Source: Draconibacterium sediminis
GTDB taxonomy: Bacteria > Bacteroidota > Bacteroidia > Bacteroidales > Prolixibacteraceae
Assembly (NCBI RefSeq): GCF_000949475.1
Contig: NZ_JRHC01000004.1
Location: forward strand, 372,001 to 436,000
Reading direction: 5' to 3'
Length of the DNA stretch: 64,000 nt
The notes beneath the pieces are model-generated. The model ran no database searches. It was not told the origin of the DNA and saw nothing but the letters and a program-made list of their open reading frames with translations. Shown in pieces: positions 50,873 to 59,777 of this stretch. The first letter of the stretch is position 1, and each line of letters starts with the position of its first letter. The translations under genes were made by a program, and so were the position numbers.

Positions 50873-51276
50873 TATATTTTTAATGTATTTCCGACAAGCG
50901 ATATGTTGTATTGTTTTAAAGGGGCGGCTGCCGGCCCTTTGACAGGAGTGGCAGAATAGAAGAGTTGAAATTCAGAACTGCAGCATGAGCATGTTCCGAT
51001 AAGGCCTGTTGGCTCGACCTGGCATGATGGTAGGATTTCGTGGGTGCACGCTGCGTCATAGGCGAAATGTTCGCCTTCGGTTAAGCAGGTGACGATTATT
51101 CCGCCAAATCCTGCATTTTTTAACAGCATTGTGTTGCCAGGAAAAGTTAAGTCGTTATATAATGGACTATTAAGGTTGAGTTCAATCCTTACTGGGACAT
51201 CCGGAATCTCAGAATCAATCTCGTCGCACGACGAATACATCAGAAAAGTTAGTGCGATAAAAAACAAATACTTCAT
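50866..51276 (-). CDS. Rieske-like lipoprotein with Cys replacing a His ligand
   Basis: A 136-residue lipoprotein with signal peptide ending 'LMYSSC' (lipobox Cys17). The first Rieske box is 'YDAACTHEILPSC' (C77, H79, C85); the second, normally C-P-x-H-G-S, is 'IGTCSCCSSEF' (C96, C98, C99), so the final His is a Cys. 'GPAAAPLKQYNISLVGNTL' matches the end of a Rieske fold ('GPA..pL..y.v'). Canonical extra cysteines at 85 and 98 match the disulfide pair of true Rieske proteins. Whether it binds a 2Fe-2S cluster through Cys3-His1, zinc, or nothing is open. Such CCGS-type proteins occur in other Bacteroidota. Start ATG at 51276 opens the signal peptide; an ATG at 51318 adds 14 residues. Confidence 0.75.
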   Translation of the reverse strand: MKYLFFIALTFLMYSSCDEIDSEIPDVPVRIELNLNSPLYNDLTFPGNTMLLKNAGFGGIIVTCLTEGEHFAYDAACTHEILPSCQVEPTGLIGTCSCCSSEFQLFYSATPVKGPAAAPLKQYNISLVGNTLKIYN

Positions 51277-51341
51277 TCCCGAATACCCCGACTTCCTGTT
51301 GATGTTCTTTTTTTGCATGATGCTAAATTTGTTTTGTTACA

Positions 51342-51386
51342 CCAATTTGAAAATGATTAAGCTATTTTGAATTATTTTCAAATTGG
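51342..51386. repeat. 13-bp perfect inverted repeat between divergent genes
   Basis: CCAATTTGAAAAT (51342-51354) pairs with ATTTTCAAATTGG (51374-51386), 19 bp apart (arm centres 32 bp, about three helical turns). No gene; likely an operator for a dimeric regulator of the flanking divergent genes. Confidence 0.65.
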
Positions 51387-51551
51387 TTAATGCCGATATA
51401 AAAACAAAGTCATTGGGAGTGCGCGAGCCAATAGCTCAATGTTTTTAATAATCAGTATTATTCTTTAACGCGAAAATTTTTATTTCCGTACACGTTTCGT
51501 ACTTTTATGAACTGAACAGCCAAAAATACAATTTATTGCTGATAGAAAATT

Positions 51552-51941
51552 ATGGATGATATAGTAGTTATCATATTGACCTTGATAGTTGCCGTGTTTG
51601 GCATTCTAAATAAAACACGTAAAAAGAGTGCCGCACCCGGAGAGTCCGCTTCCGAAACCGGCAGTGCACAGGATTTTTGGGAAATGCTGATGGATGACAA
51701 TGAGGATATGCCACGTCAGCCACAACCACAGGAAGTGCTGGACGAAATGGTAGAAGAAGAGCCAGTACAGGAAATTCGTCCGGCATACCAATATAGTACT
51801 GAAGTAAGAAAATCAGCACCGCTAAGGCGAAAAGTTGAGCAACCAAAAAAAACGAAAAAGAAGTCGTTGATACTGGGTGAGAAGTTTTCGTTGAAGAAAG
51901 CCGTGATATATAGCGAGATTATCAATAGGAAGTATGTCTAA
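51552..51941 (+). CDS. Hypothetical small membrane protein
   Basis: A 129-residue protein with one N-terminal membrane helix (about 3-19, 'DIVVIILTLIVAVFGIL') followed by a basic stop 'NKTRKK', an acidic middle region (Glu/Pro-rich, 'FWEMLMDDNEDM...PQEVLDEMVEEEP') and a basic C-terminal part ending 'GEKFSLKKAVIYSEIINRKY'. The last segment is well formed and looks conserved in kind with Bacteroidota proteins of similar size, but I cannot name the family. It precedes greA by 163 bp. Confidence 0.7.
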   Translation: MDDIVVIILTLIVAVFGILNKTRKKSAAPGESASETGSAQDFWEMLMDDNEDMPRQPQPQEVLDEMVEEEPVQEIRPAYQYSTEVRKSAPLRRKVEQPKKTKKKSLILGEKFSLKKAVIYSEIINRKYV

Positions 51942-52007
51942 CTGCGTAAATATCACCCGTTTTCGATATTTTTTTGCTTAGAATATTTTAATATTCAAGA
52001 AATTATA

Positions 52008-52097
52008 TAATTTTGCAAAAGGAAGAGTTCCGGGCAGATCGGGATTCTTTCTATTTTTTTATGCCTACGTTGAGGCGAAACAATTAAATAAAGGAGG
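52008..52097 (+). promoter_or_regulatory. greA leader: -7 element and strong Shine-Dalgarno
   Basis: TAATTTTG (52008-52015) fits TAnnTTTG. AAGGAGG at 52091-52097, seven bases before the ATG at 52105, is a perfect Shine-Dalgarno site, unusual in this window where most genes have none. Confidence 0.7.
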
Positions 52098-52104
52098 ATA
52101 CAAA

Positions 52105-52578
52105 ATGTCCGAAGTAACATATTTAACAAAAGACGGATTAGAAAAGCTAAAGAAAGAGCTGGAACACTTGATGACTGTTGAGCGTCCTAAAATTTCGAAG
52201 CAGATTGGCGAAGCCATTGAAAAGGGAGATATCTCGGAAAATGCCGAGTACGATGCAGCTAAAGATGCCCAGGGTATGCTTGAGGCTAAAATCGCCCAGA
52301 TAAAAAATAAAGTGGCCAATGCCAGGATTCTCGACGAGTCGAAAATTAATACATCGCAGGTTCAGATTCTGAATAAAGTAACCATCAAGAACATAAAGAA
52401 TAATGCAACTATGCAATATACTTTGGTTCCCGAAAGTGAAGCGAATCTGAAAGAAGGAAAGATATCGGTACAAACGCCAATTGCCAAAGGATTGATGGGC
52501 AAAAAAGTTGGCGATGTGGTTGAAATTAAAGTTCCGTCAGGAGTAATACCTTTTGAGATTGTAGAAATTTCAATTTAA
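52105..52578 (+). CDS. greA: Transcription elongation factor GreA
   Basis: A 157-residue Gre factor that rescues backtracked RNA polymerase by stimulating transcript cleavage. The N-terminal coiled coil ends in a tip with the acidic pair 'EKGDISENAEYDAAKDAQG' (D-I-S-E-N-A-E), the catalytic site. The C-terminal FKBP-like domain contains 'YTLVPESEANLKEGKISVQ', 'TPIAKGLMGKKVGDVVEIKV' and 'PFEIVEI'. It is followed after five bases by a HIT-protein gene. Confidence 0.95.
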   Translation: MSEVTYLTKDGLEKLKKELEHLMTVERPKISKQIGEAIEKGDISENAEYDAAKDAQGMLEAKIAQIKNKVANARILDESKINTSQVQILNKVTIKNIKNNATMQYTLVPESEANLKEGKISVQTPIAKGLMGKKVGDVVEIKVPSGVIPFEIVEISI

Positions 52579-52583
52579 GAACG

Positions 52584-52979
52584 ATGGCAAGCATTTTTAC
52601 AAAAATTATCAATGGTGAGATCCCTTCATACAAAGTAGCGGAGGACGAGAATTACTTTGCTTTTCTCGATATTTTCCCAACTGCAAAAGGACACACTTTG
52701 GTAATTCCGAAGAAAGAGGTAGACTACCTTTTTGATTTGGATGATGAAACCTACGCAGGTTTGCAAATGTTTGCCAAAAAAGTGGCCAAAGGACTGGAGA
52801 ACGCTGTTCCCTGCAAAAAAGTTGGGGTAATGGTTTTGGGTCTCGAAGTGCCACACGCACACATTCATTTGGTGCCCATGCAAAGCGAACATGATTTGCT
52901 GAACTTTGCCGACAAAACAAAATTCCCACCAGAGGAAATGGAGCAGCTGGCAAAGCTCATCGCTGAAAATATTGACTAG
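52584..52979 (+). CDS. HIT-family nucleotide hydrolase/transferase
   Basis: A 131-residue HIT protein with the histidine triad 'HAHIHLVPM' (H91, H93, H95) and the usual start 'MASIFTKIINGEIPSYKVAE' and 'FLDIFPTAKGHTLVIPKKEV'. It probably hydrolyses adenosine 5'-phosphoramidate-type substrates; exact substrate unknown. It is five bases after greA and so part of the same transcript, before a terminator. Confidence 0.93.
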   Translation: MASIFTKIINGEIPSYKVAEDENYFAFLDIFPTAKGHTLVIPKKEVDYLFDLDDETYAGLQMFAKKVAKGLENAVPCKKVGVMVLGLEVPHAHIHLVPMQSEHDLLNFADKTKFPPEEMEQLAKLIAENID

Positions 52980-52980
52980 C

Positions 52981-53011
52981 AGTCCCGATCAAAGTATCGG
53001 GGCTTTTTTTG
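52981..53011 (+). terminator. Terminator of greA-HIT
   Basis: AGTCCCGAT (52981-52989) pairs with ATCGGGGCT (52996-53004), one G-T pair, then T7. Confidence 0.87.
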
Positions 53012-53099
53012 CTCCAAAAAATCCATCAAAAATTATTAACATCCCCCGGATAAGGCTGCGAGAATTGGTATCTTTAAAAACTTTTTTAGCATAGTTTTT

Positions 53100-56000
53100 A
53101 TGGTTCCATTTACGCATTTACACGTACACTCGCAATATTCTATTCTGGATGGTGCTGCCAGCATCGGCGACCTGGTTGGCAAAGCAAAATCGGATAATAT
53201 GCCGGCTTTGGCTTTAACCGATCACGGAACAATGTTTGGCATAAAAGAGTTTCATGCCGCCTGTTCAAAGGCCGAGATTAAACCCATTTTAGGATGTGAA
53301 ACATATGTGGCTGCCCGCACAATTAATGATAAAAGCGATAAGGTCGACCGCTCGGGGCATCACCTTATTTTACTGGCAAAAAACAGGGTTGGTTATATTA
53401 ACCTCATCAAGCTGATATCGACAGCAACTACTACCGGTTTTTATTACAAGCCGCGTATTGATAAGGAGTTGCTGGAAAAACATCACGAAGGACTGATTGC
53501 ATCATCGGCCTGTTTGGGAGGCGAGATTGCACAGCATATAATGGCCAATAATATAAAGGCGGCCGAAGACGCTGTTCTTTGGTATAAAAAACTGTTTGGC
53601 GAAGATTACTACCTGGAATTGATGCGGCATCCGGCGCAATCGCAACGCGAGCGCGAAGAGGTGTACGACTGGCAGGTAAAAGTAAATAAGCAACTGGTTC
53701 CGCTGGCTAAAAGATTGGGGGTGAAATTAATTGCTACCAACGATATTCACTTCACTAACGAATCGGATGCGGAAGCGCATGATTTGCTGATCTGTTTGAA
53801 TACCGGGAAAGATTTTGACGATCCGAACCGGATGCGTTACACCAAACAGGAGTGGTTTAAAACGCAGGCCGAAATGAATGAGCTTTTTAAAGATCTTCCC
53901 GAGGCCTTGGCGAACACCAACGAAATTGCCGAAAAAATCGAGTCTTTTGAGTTGAATAGTGCGCCGATTATGCCCATGTTTCCCATTCCTGAAGAAATTG
54001 GAACAGAGGAAAGTTTTAAAGAAAAATATTCGGAAGCTGATTTGCGCGAAGAATTTGGCGATTCGGCATTCGAACGTTTGGGTGGATACGATAAGGTAAT
54101 TCGTGTAAAACTGGAGTCGGCATTTTTAGAGCACCTTACATTCGAAGGGGCAAAAGAACGTTATGGCGATCCGCTTGAGAAGAGTGTGGAAGAACGCCTG
54201 ATTTTCGAGCTGAATACCATTAAAACAATGGGTTATCCCGGTTACTTCCTTATCACGCAGGACTTTATTAACTGGGCAAAAGATAATGGCGTTCTTGTAG
54301 GTCCGGGGCGTGGTTCGGCTGCCGGAGCGGCAGTATCGTATTGCGCCGGAATTACCAACATCGACCCGATTAAATACGACCTGCTTTTTGAGCGTTTCCT
54401 GAATCCCGACCGTATATCGCTTCCCGATGTCGATATCGACTTTGATGATGACGGACGACAGCTGGTATTGGAATATGTAACCAATAAATACGGGCAGGAT
54501 AAGGTGGCTCACATTTGTACGTTCGGTACTATGGCTACCAAGTCTTCCATTCGTGATGTGGCCCGTGTGCTGAAATTGCCCTTACCTGAAGCCGATCGTT
54601 TGGCCAAGTTGGTCCCCGAAGCTCCGAAAATGAGTTTCAAAAAGGCGTTTAAAGAGAGCCCCGAACTGGCAAGGGAAAAGGATTCGCCTATTCCTTTGGT
54701 TGTTGATACGCTGAACTATGCCGAGAAGCTGGAAGGTTCGGTGCGAAATACCGGGGTGCACGCCTGTGGAATTTTAATCAGCCGTGATCCGCTAACCGAT
54801 CATATTCCGTTGATGCCTACCAAAGACGAAGAGCATTTGCTTACAACACAGTACGACGGGCGTTTTGTGGAAGACATCGGTTTGCTGAAAATGGACTTCC
54901 TCGGACTGAAAACCCTGTCGATTATAAAAGAGTGTTTGGAAAACATCAAGCTGTCGAAAGGAATTGAAGTTCCGATCAACGAAATTCCGCTGGATGATGA
55001 AAAGACATTCGAGCTTTTTAGTCATGGCGAAACCACTGCCATCTTCCAGTTTGAATCGGACGGTATGAAAAAACACCTGCGCGATTTGAAGCCTAACCGT
55101 TTTGAAGACCTGGTGGCCATGAACGCGCTCTATCGTCCGGGGCCAATGGAATACATTCCCGATTATATTGCACGTAAACACGGTAAACAGAAAGTGGATT
55201 ACGATGTGCCGATGATGGAAGAATACCTGAGCGATACTTACGGTATTACCGTGTTCCAGGAGCAAGTGATGTTACTCTCGCGTTTGCTGGCGGGTTTTAC
55301 GCGTGGTGACTCCGATACGCTGCGTAAAGCGATGGGTAAGAAGATTATGTCGGTAATGGAAAAGCTTAAGGTTAAGTTTGTTGACGGCTGTAAAGCTAAC
55401 CGGCAGTTTGTTGACGAATGTAAAAACAAAGGGAAACAGACCGACGAAGTAATCAATAAAATCTGGAAAGACTGGGAGGCATTTGCTTCGTATGCATTTA
55501 ACAAATCGCACTCGGTTTGTTACGCTTACATTGCTTACCAGACAGGCTTTTTAAAAGCGCATTACCCGGCCGAGTTTATGGCGGCCAACCTTAGCCGAAA
55601 CCTTAATAATATTGTTGATATTACCAAGTTAATGACCGAGTGCAAGCGCATGAAACTGAACGTACTTGGCCCGGATGTTAACGAGAGTTTTATCAAATTT
55701 ACTGCTAACACTGAAGGCGATATCCGTTTTGGGATGGGAGCTATTAAAGGGGTTGGATCCGCAGCGGTTCAGCATATTATTGATGTGCGTAACGAGCGAG
55801 GTCATTTTAAAACCATTTACGATTTGGTGGAGCATGTAAACCTTCAGTCGGTTAATAAAAAGAACCTCGAAGCACTTGCTATGGCCGGAGCTTTCACCAA
55901 CCTGGAAGGGGTAAACCGCAGTTGCTTTTTTGCCGGTGAAAATGAGAACGACGATACTAATTTTATCGAAAAACTGATTCGTTATGGTAACCGTGTTCAG

Positions 56001-56747
56001 CTTGAAGCCCAAAGTGCACAGCAAAGTTTGTTCGGCGGAATGGGAGGCGGGCAGGACATTCAAAAGCCGCCAATCCCAAAAGTTGACGAGTGGGCAAAGT
56101 TAATTCTGCTGGAGAAAGAGAAGAACCTGATCGGGATTTATTTAACAGCACACCCGCTTGATGATTACCGTTTGGAGATCACCAATTTCTGCTCTAGAGA
56201 TGTGGCGCTGAAAGACCTGAACAACGATATCTCGAAATACCAGGGGAAAGACTTTACGTTTGGTGGAATGGTTACGGCAGCGCGCGAAGGGCAGTCGAAA
56301 AACGGAAATATGTATGCCGTTATGACCCTGACTGACTACACCGATTCAAAAGAACTTTTCTTTTTTGGAAATGACTATGTAAACTTCAGTAAATTCTGTA
56401 AAGTGGGGCTGTTTATAATGGTAAGAGGTTCGGTGAAGCAGCGTTTTAACAGCGATTTTTACGAGTACAAAGTGAACAGCATTGAGTTGCTCGACGATGT
56501 GCGCGAAAAATATATTAAAAGTCTAACCATTAACATACCGCTAAAAGTATTAACCGAAGACTTTGTAAAACGCGTTGAGCAGTTGGCCGGAGAATACAAA
56601 GGAAAAGCCCTGCTGAAATTTAATGTTTTTGATCCCGAGAACAATATGTACATTGAAATGTTTTCAAGAACTACAAGGGTAAATCCTTTGGATGGATTTC
56701 TGAACTTTTTTGAAGAGCAACCGGAAATGAGTGTCAGAATTAATTAG
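53100..56747 (+). CDS. dnaE: DNA polymerase III alpha subunit
   Basis: A 1215-residue replicative polymerase. The PHP domain opens 'THLHVHSQYSILDGAASI'; the catalytic Asp pair lies in 'LPDVDIDFDDDGR', with 'GPGRGSAAGAAVSYCAG' before it, then 'TVFQEQVMLLSRLLAGFTRG', the beta-clamp region and a C-terminal OB-fold ('FTFGGMVTAAREGQSKNG'). It is DnaE1-length (about 1160-1220). The catalytic Asp residues are intact and no frameshift is seen. The start ATG at 53100 gives the conserved N-terminus. Confidence 0.97.
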   Translation: MVPFTHLHVHSQYSILDGAASIGDLVGKAKSDNMPALALTDHGTMFGIKEFHAACSKAEIKPILGCETYVAARTINDKSDKVDRSGHHLILLAKNRVGYINLIKLISTATTTGFYYKPRIDKELLEKHHEGLIASSACLGGEIAQHIMANNIKAAEDAVLWYKKLFGEDYYLELMRHPAQSQREREEVYDWQVKVNKQLVPLAKRLGVKLIATNDIHFTNESDAEAHDLLICLNTGKDFDDPNRMRYTKQEWFKTQAEMNELFKDLPEALANTNEIAEKIESFELNSAPIMPMFPIPEEIGTEESFKEKYSEADLREEFGDSAFERLGGYDKVIRVKLESAFLEHLTFEGAKERYGDPLEKSVEERLIFELNTIKTMGYPGYFLITQDFINWAKDNGVLVGPGRGSAAGAAVSYCAGITNIDPIKYDLLFERFLNPDRISLPDVDIDFDDDGRQLVLEYVTNKYGQDKVAHICTFGTMATKSSIRDVARVLKLPLPEADRLAKLVPEAPKMSFKKAFKESPELAREKDSPIPLVVDTLNYAEKLEGSVRNTGVHACGILISRDPLTDHIPLMPTKDEEHLLTTQYDGRFVEDIGLLKMDFLGLKTLSIIKECLENIKLSKGIEVPINEIPLDDEKTFELFSHGETTAIFQFESDGMKKHLRDLKPNRFEDLVAMNALYRPGPMEYIPDYIARKHGKQKVDYDVPMMEEYLSDTYGITVFQEQVMLLSRLLAGFTRGDSDTLRKAMGKKIMSVMEKLKVKFVDGCKANRQFVDECKNKGKQTDEVINKIWKDWEAFASYAFNKSHSVCYAYIAYQTGFLKAHYPAEFMAANLSRNLNNIVDITKLMTECKRMKLNVLGPDVNESFIKFTANTEGDIRFGMGAIKGVGSAAVQHIIDVRNERGHFKTIYDLVEHVNLQSVNKKNLEALAMAGAFTNLEGVNRSCFFAGENENDDTNFIEKLIRYGNRVQLEAQSAQQSLFGGMGGGQDIQKPPIPKVDEWAKLILLEKEKNLIGIYLTAHPLDDYRLEITNFCSRDVALKDLNNDISKYQGKDFTFGGMVTAAREGQSKNGNMYAVMTLTDYTDSKELFFFGNDYVNFSKFCKVGLFIMVRGSVKQRFNSDFYEYKVNSIELLDDVREKYIKSLTINIPLKVLTEDFVKRVEQLAGEYKGKALLKFNVFDPENNMYIEMFSRTTRVNPLDGFLNFFEEQPEMSVRIN

Positions 56748-56793
56748 TTTTGCAAAACAGAGATACGATATACAACAATAAAAAGATAATAAT

Positions 56794-57111
56794 ATGGCTT
56801 TAGAAATTACAGATGCCAATTTTGAAGAATTGGTAATGAATTCAGACAAACCGGTGATGATCGATTTTTGGGCAGTTTGGTGTGGCCCTTGCAGAATGAT
56901 TGCACCTATTGTTGAAGAAATGTCGACGGAGTATGAAGGCAAAGCAGTAATCGGTAAAGTTGATGTTGACAACAACCAGGATGTTGCAATGAAATACGGA
57001 ATCAGAAACATTCCTACAGTATTGTTTGTGAAAAACGGCGAAGTTGTTGACAAACAAGTTGGTGCTGCTCCAAAACAAGCTTTTATCGACAAGCTGGAAG
57101 CATTGCTGTAA
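56794..57111 (+). CDS. trxA: Thioredoxin
   Basis: A 105-residue thioredoxin with the active site WCGPC at 29-33, 'DVDNNQDVAMKYGIRNIPTV' (cis-Pro) and 'FVKNGEVVDKQVGA'. It reduces disulfides in the cytoplasm (no signal peptide). It follows dnaE by 46 bp on the same strand. Confidence 0.97.
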   Translation: MALEITDANFEELVMNSDKPVMIDFWAVWCGPCRMIAPIVEEMSTEYEGKAVIGKVDVDNNQDVAMKYGIRNIPTVLFVKNGEVVDKQVGAAPKQAFIDKLEALL

Positions 57112-57124
57112 TAGCATTTAATTC

Positions 57125-57203
57125 AAACTGTCATTTCGACGAGTAGGCGAGAAGAAATCTCTTATTAAAGAGTGAACTTTTCCCATCTCCGAAATGACAG
57201 TTT
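57125..57203. repeat. Long inverted repeat after trxA
   Basis: AAACTGTCATTTCG (57125-57138) pairs perfectly with CGAAATGACAGTTT (57190-57203) and a T run follows. Between the arms lies 'cgagtaggcgagaagaaatct'-type DNA, a dispersed-repeat style sequence. It may be a terminator and mobile repeat at once. Confidence 0.7.
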
Positions 57204-57220
57204 TTGTTTGGAATTACCAG

Positions 57221-57259
57221 ACTTCGACTAAGCGTCACCCTGAGCGTAATCGAAGGGTG
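57221..57259. repeat. Dispersed palindromic repeat before DUF58 gene
   Basis: 'cttcgac' and 'tcgaag' (57222-57255), with CACCCT (57236-57241) and AGGGTG (57254-57259), form an imperfect hairpin of a kind often dispersed between genes in Bacteroidota. Confidence 0.55.
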
Positions 57260-57294
57260 TTCAATAGAACAACATTGCTTTTCTTTTTATCATT

Positions 57295-58224
57295 TTGAAG
57301 AATCTCATCGACATAGAACAATTTCACCGTTTTGATAACCTGGGGCTGGTGGCTCACGAGGTTGTTGAAGGTTTTATAACCGGATTGCACCGAAGTCCTT
57401 TTCATGGATTTTCGGTTGAATTTGCCGAACACCGCTTATATAACCAGGGCGAGTCGACCAAGCACGTCGATTGGAAATTGTTTGCGCGCACCGACAAACT
57501 TTTCGTAAAACAATACGAAGAGGAAACCAACCTGCGTTGCCAGTTGGTTGTCGATACTTCTTCATCCATGTTGTTCCCTTATACAAAAGGGAAAAAGCAT
57601 TTACACAACAAACTGGCTTTTTCGGTTTACACGGCCGCTGCATTAATTTACCTGATGCGTAAACAGCGCGATGCCGTTGGTCTTACACTTTTTTCCGACG
57701 AAATTGAGTTTCATTCGTCACCACGAATTTCATCGGTAAATGCCGAGGTGATGTACGGAAAACTTTCGGAGCTCATTCAGCCCGAAAATGCCGTTTTACG
57801 AAAAAACACCAATACCACACAGGTGCTTCATCAAATTGCCGAGAATATTCATAAACGTTCGCTGGTAATTATTTTTAGCGACATGCTCGACAGCTCGAAA
57901 AACGAGGAGTTGTTTTCGGCACTTCAACACCTGCGTTACAACAAACACGAGGTGATTCTTTTTCATGTGACCGATCATTCATTGGAGCGGGAGTTTGAAT
58001 TTAGTAACCGTCCGCACAAGTTTGTTGATTTGGAGAGCGGGCAGGTGGTTAAGTTTAATCCTTCGGAAGTAAAACAGCACTACACCAATACGGTTAGCGA
58101 GTATTTCGACGACCTGAAAGTAAGGTGTGGGCAATACCAGATCGATTTGGCCGAAGCCGATATCAACAACGATTTTAAGGAAGTTTTGTTTTCGTATCTG
58201 GTAAAACGCAAAAAACTGTACTAG
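57295..58224 (+). CDS. DUF58 domain-containing protein
   Basis: A 309-residue protein with a DUF58/vWA-like fold: 'GFSVEFAEHRLYNQGESTKH' and 'VDWKLFARTDKLFVKQYEEE' (the DUF58 signature), then 'LVVDTSSSMLFPY', a MIDAS-type D-x-S-x-S motif. Such proteins usually accompany a MoxR ATPase, but none is adjacent here. The start is TTG at 57295 (MKNLIDIEQF); no ATG or GTG lies in frame nearby. No membrane helix is seen. Confidence 0.85.
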   Translation: MKNLIDIEQFHRFDNLGLVAHEVVEGFITGLHRSPFHGFSVEFAEHRLYNQGESTKHVDWKLFARTDKLFVKQYEEETNLRCQLVVDTSSSMLFPYTKGKKHLHNKLAFSVYTAAALIYLMRKQRDAVGLTLFSDEIEFHSSPRISSVNAEVMYGKLSELIQPENAVLRKNTNTTQVLHQIAENIHKRSLVIIFSDMLDSSKNEELFSALQHLRYNKHEVILFHVTDHSLEREFEFSNRPHKFVDLESGQVVKFNPSEVKQHYTNTVSEYFDDLKVRCGQYQIDLAEADINNDFKEVLFSYLVKRKKLY

Positions 58225-58289
58225 AACTAACCTTTTAAATTTCAGCGCTTTTTATTACATTTAACTAATATTAAACTAAATCCCCGTTT

Positions 58290-59777
58290 ATGTTAGTTAA
58301 AACCTTCGGAAGCGCAGTCTTCGGCATTGATGCCACTACAATTACCATTGAAGTTGATGTAACCACCGGAATTAAATTCCTGCTTGTGGGGCTGCCCGAC
58401 AGTGCGGTGAAAGAGAGTCAGCAACGAATTGAATCTGCCTTGCGCCTAAACGGCTACAAATGGCCCAAAAAGAAAATCATCATTAACATGGCTCCGGCCG
58501 ATATCCGTAAAGAAGGATCGGCTTACGATTTGCCGCTGGCAGCTGCTGTTTTGGCTGCATCGGGACAAATTAATCACGATAAATTATCAAAGTATGTGCT
58601 AATGGGCGAACTCTCGCTCGACGGAACTTTGCAGCCCATAAAAGGTGTTTTACCCATTGCCATTAACGCCCGCGCCGAGGATTTTGAAGGATTTATTCTG
58701 CCCAAACAAAACGCACGCGAAGCAGCTGTTGTCGATCGCCTGAAAGTTTTTGGTGCCGAAAACATTAAAGAAGTAATCGACTTTTTAAATGATGAAGGAA
58801 GCCTTGAGCAAACCGTAATCGATACCCGTGCCGAGTTTTATGCTCAGGTGAATAATAACCCACTCGATTTTTCGGATGTAAAAGGACAGGAAAATGTAAA
58901 ACGGGCTTTGGAAATTGCAGCGGCAGGTTCTCATAATATTATTTTGGTAGGGCCTCCCGGTTCCGGAAAAACGATGTTGGCGAAACGAATTCCCACAGTA
59001 TTACCTCCGTTTTCGTTAAAAGAAGCGCTGGAAACCACAAAGATTCATTCGGTAGTTGGGAAGATTGATAAAGAAACATCATTGATGACCCGCCGTCCGT
59101 TTCGGAGTCCGCACCACACGATTTCTGACGTGGCTTTGGTCGGCGGCGGAAATTATCCACAACCGGGAGAAATTAGCCTGGCCCACAATGGCGTTTTATT
59201 CCTCGATGAATTGCCGGAGTTTAAACGAACAGTGCTGGAAGTGATGCGCCAACCGCTGGAAGACCGGAATATTACCATTTCACGAGCGAAATTTTCGGTG
59301 GAGTACCCGGCAAGTTTTATGCTGGTAGCTTCCATGAATCCGTGTCCGTGTGGGTATTACAATCACCCCACAAAAGAGTGCGTTTGTGCGCCGGGAGTGG
59401 TGCAAAAGTACCTCAATAAAATTTCGGGGCCGTTGCTCGACCGCATCGATATTCATCTGGAGGTGGTTCCCGTTCCGTTCAAAAAACTATCGGAGATGGA
59501 GTCGTCAGAGAATAGTGAAGCTGTTCGGGAGCGGGTTTTAGCTGCCCGGAAAATTCAGGAGAATCGTTTTGCGGAACATCAGGGAGTTTACGCCAACGCA
59601 CAAATGACTTCGAAACTGATACGCGAATATGTGGTGCTCGACAATGAAAGCAATAACCTGATTAAAAATGCCATGGACCGGCTTGGCCTCTCGGCCCGTG
59701 CTTACGACCGTATTTTAAAAGATGTGAAAAATAATATAAAGCATATAGGAAATATTATATTTGTATCGTTGAATTGA
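58290..59777 (+). CDS. yifB: YifB/ComM-family Mg-chelatase-like AAA ATPase, C-terminus replaced
   Basis: 495 residues. It has the Lon-like N-terminal domain ('VKTFGSAVFGIDATTITIEV'), Walker A 'GPPGSGKT' (221-228), Walker B in 'GVLFLDELPEF' and the Mg-chelatase C domain as far as 'GLSARAYDRILK' (ending at residue 477, base 59720). In intact homologues about 30 more residues follow, of the form 'vartiAdL...i...hi.EAi.YR.lDr'. Here they are replaced by 18 unrelated residues (478-495) and a stop. A serine recombinase gene follows within 13 bp, so the gene was almost certainly interrupted by an integrated element. ComM is a helicase that aids natural transformation; the truncation may alter it. 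Confidence 0.9.
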   Translation: MLVKTFGSAVFGIDATTITIEVDVTTGIKFLLVGLPDSAVKESQQRIESALRLNGYKWPKKKIIINMAPADIRKEGSAYDLPLAAAVLAASGQINHDKLSKYVLMGELSLDGTLQPIKGVLPIAINARAEDFEGFILPKQNAREAAVVDRLKVFGAENIKEVIDFLNDEGSLEQTVIDTRAEFYAQVNNNPLDFSDVKGQENVKRALEIAAAGSHNIILVGPPGSGKTMLAKRIPTVLPPFSLKEALETTKIHSVVGKIDKETSLMTRRPFRSPHHTISDVALVGGGNYPQPGEISLAHNGVLFLDELPEFKRTVLEVMRQPLEDRNITISRAKFSVEYPASFMLVASMNPCPCGYYNHPTKECVCAPGVVQKYLNKISGPLLDRIDIHLEVVPVPFKKLSEMESSENSEAVRERVLAARKIQENRFAEHQGVYANAQMTSKLIREYVVLDNESNNLIKNAMDRLGLSARAYDRILKDVKNNIKHIGNIIFVSLN

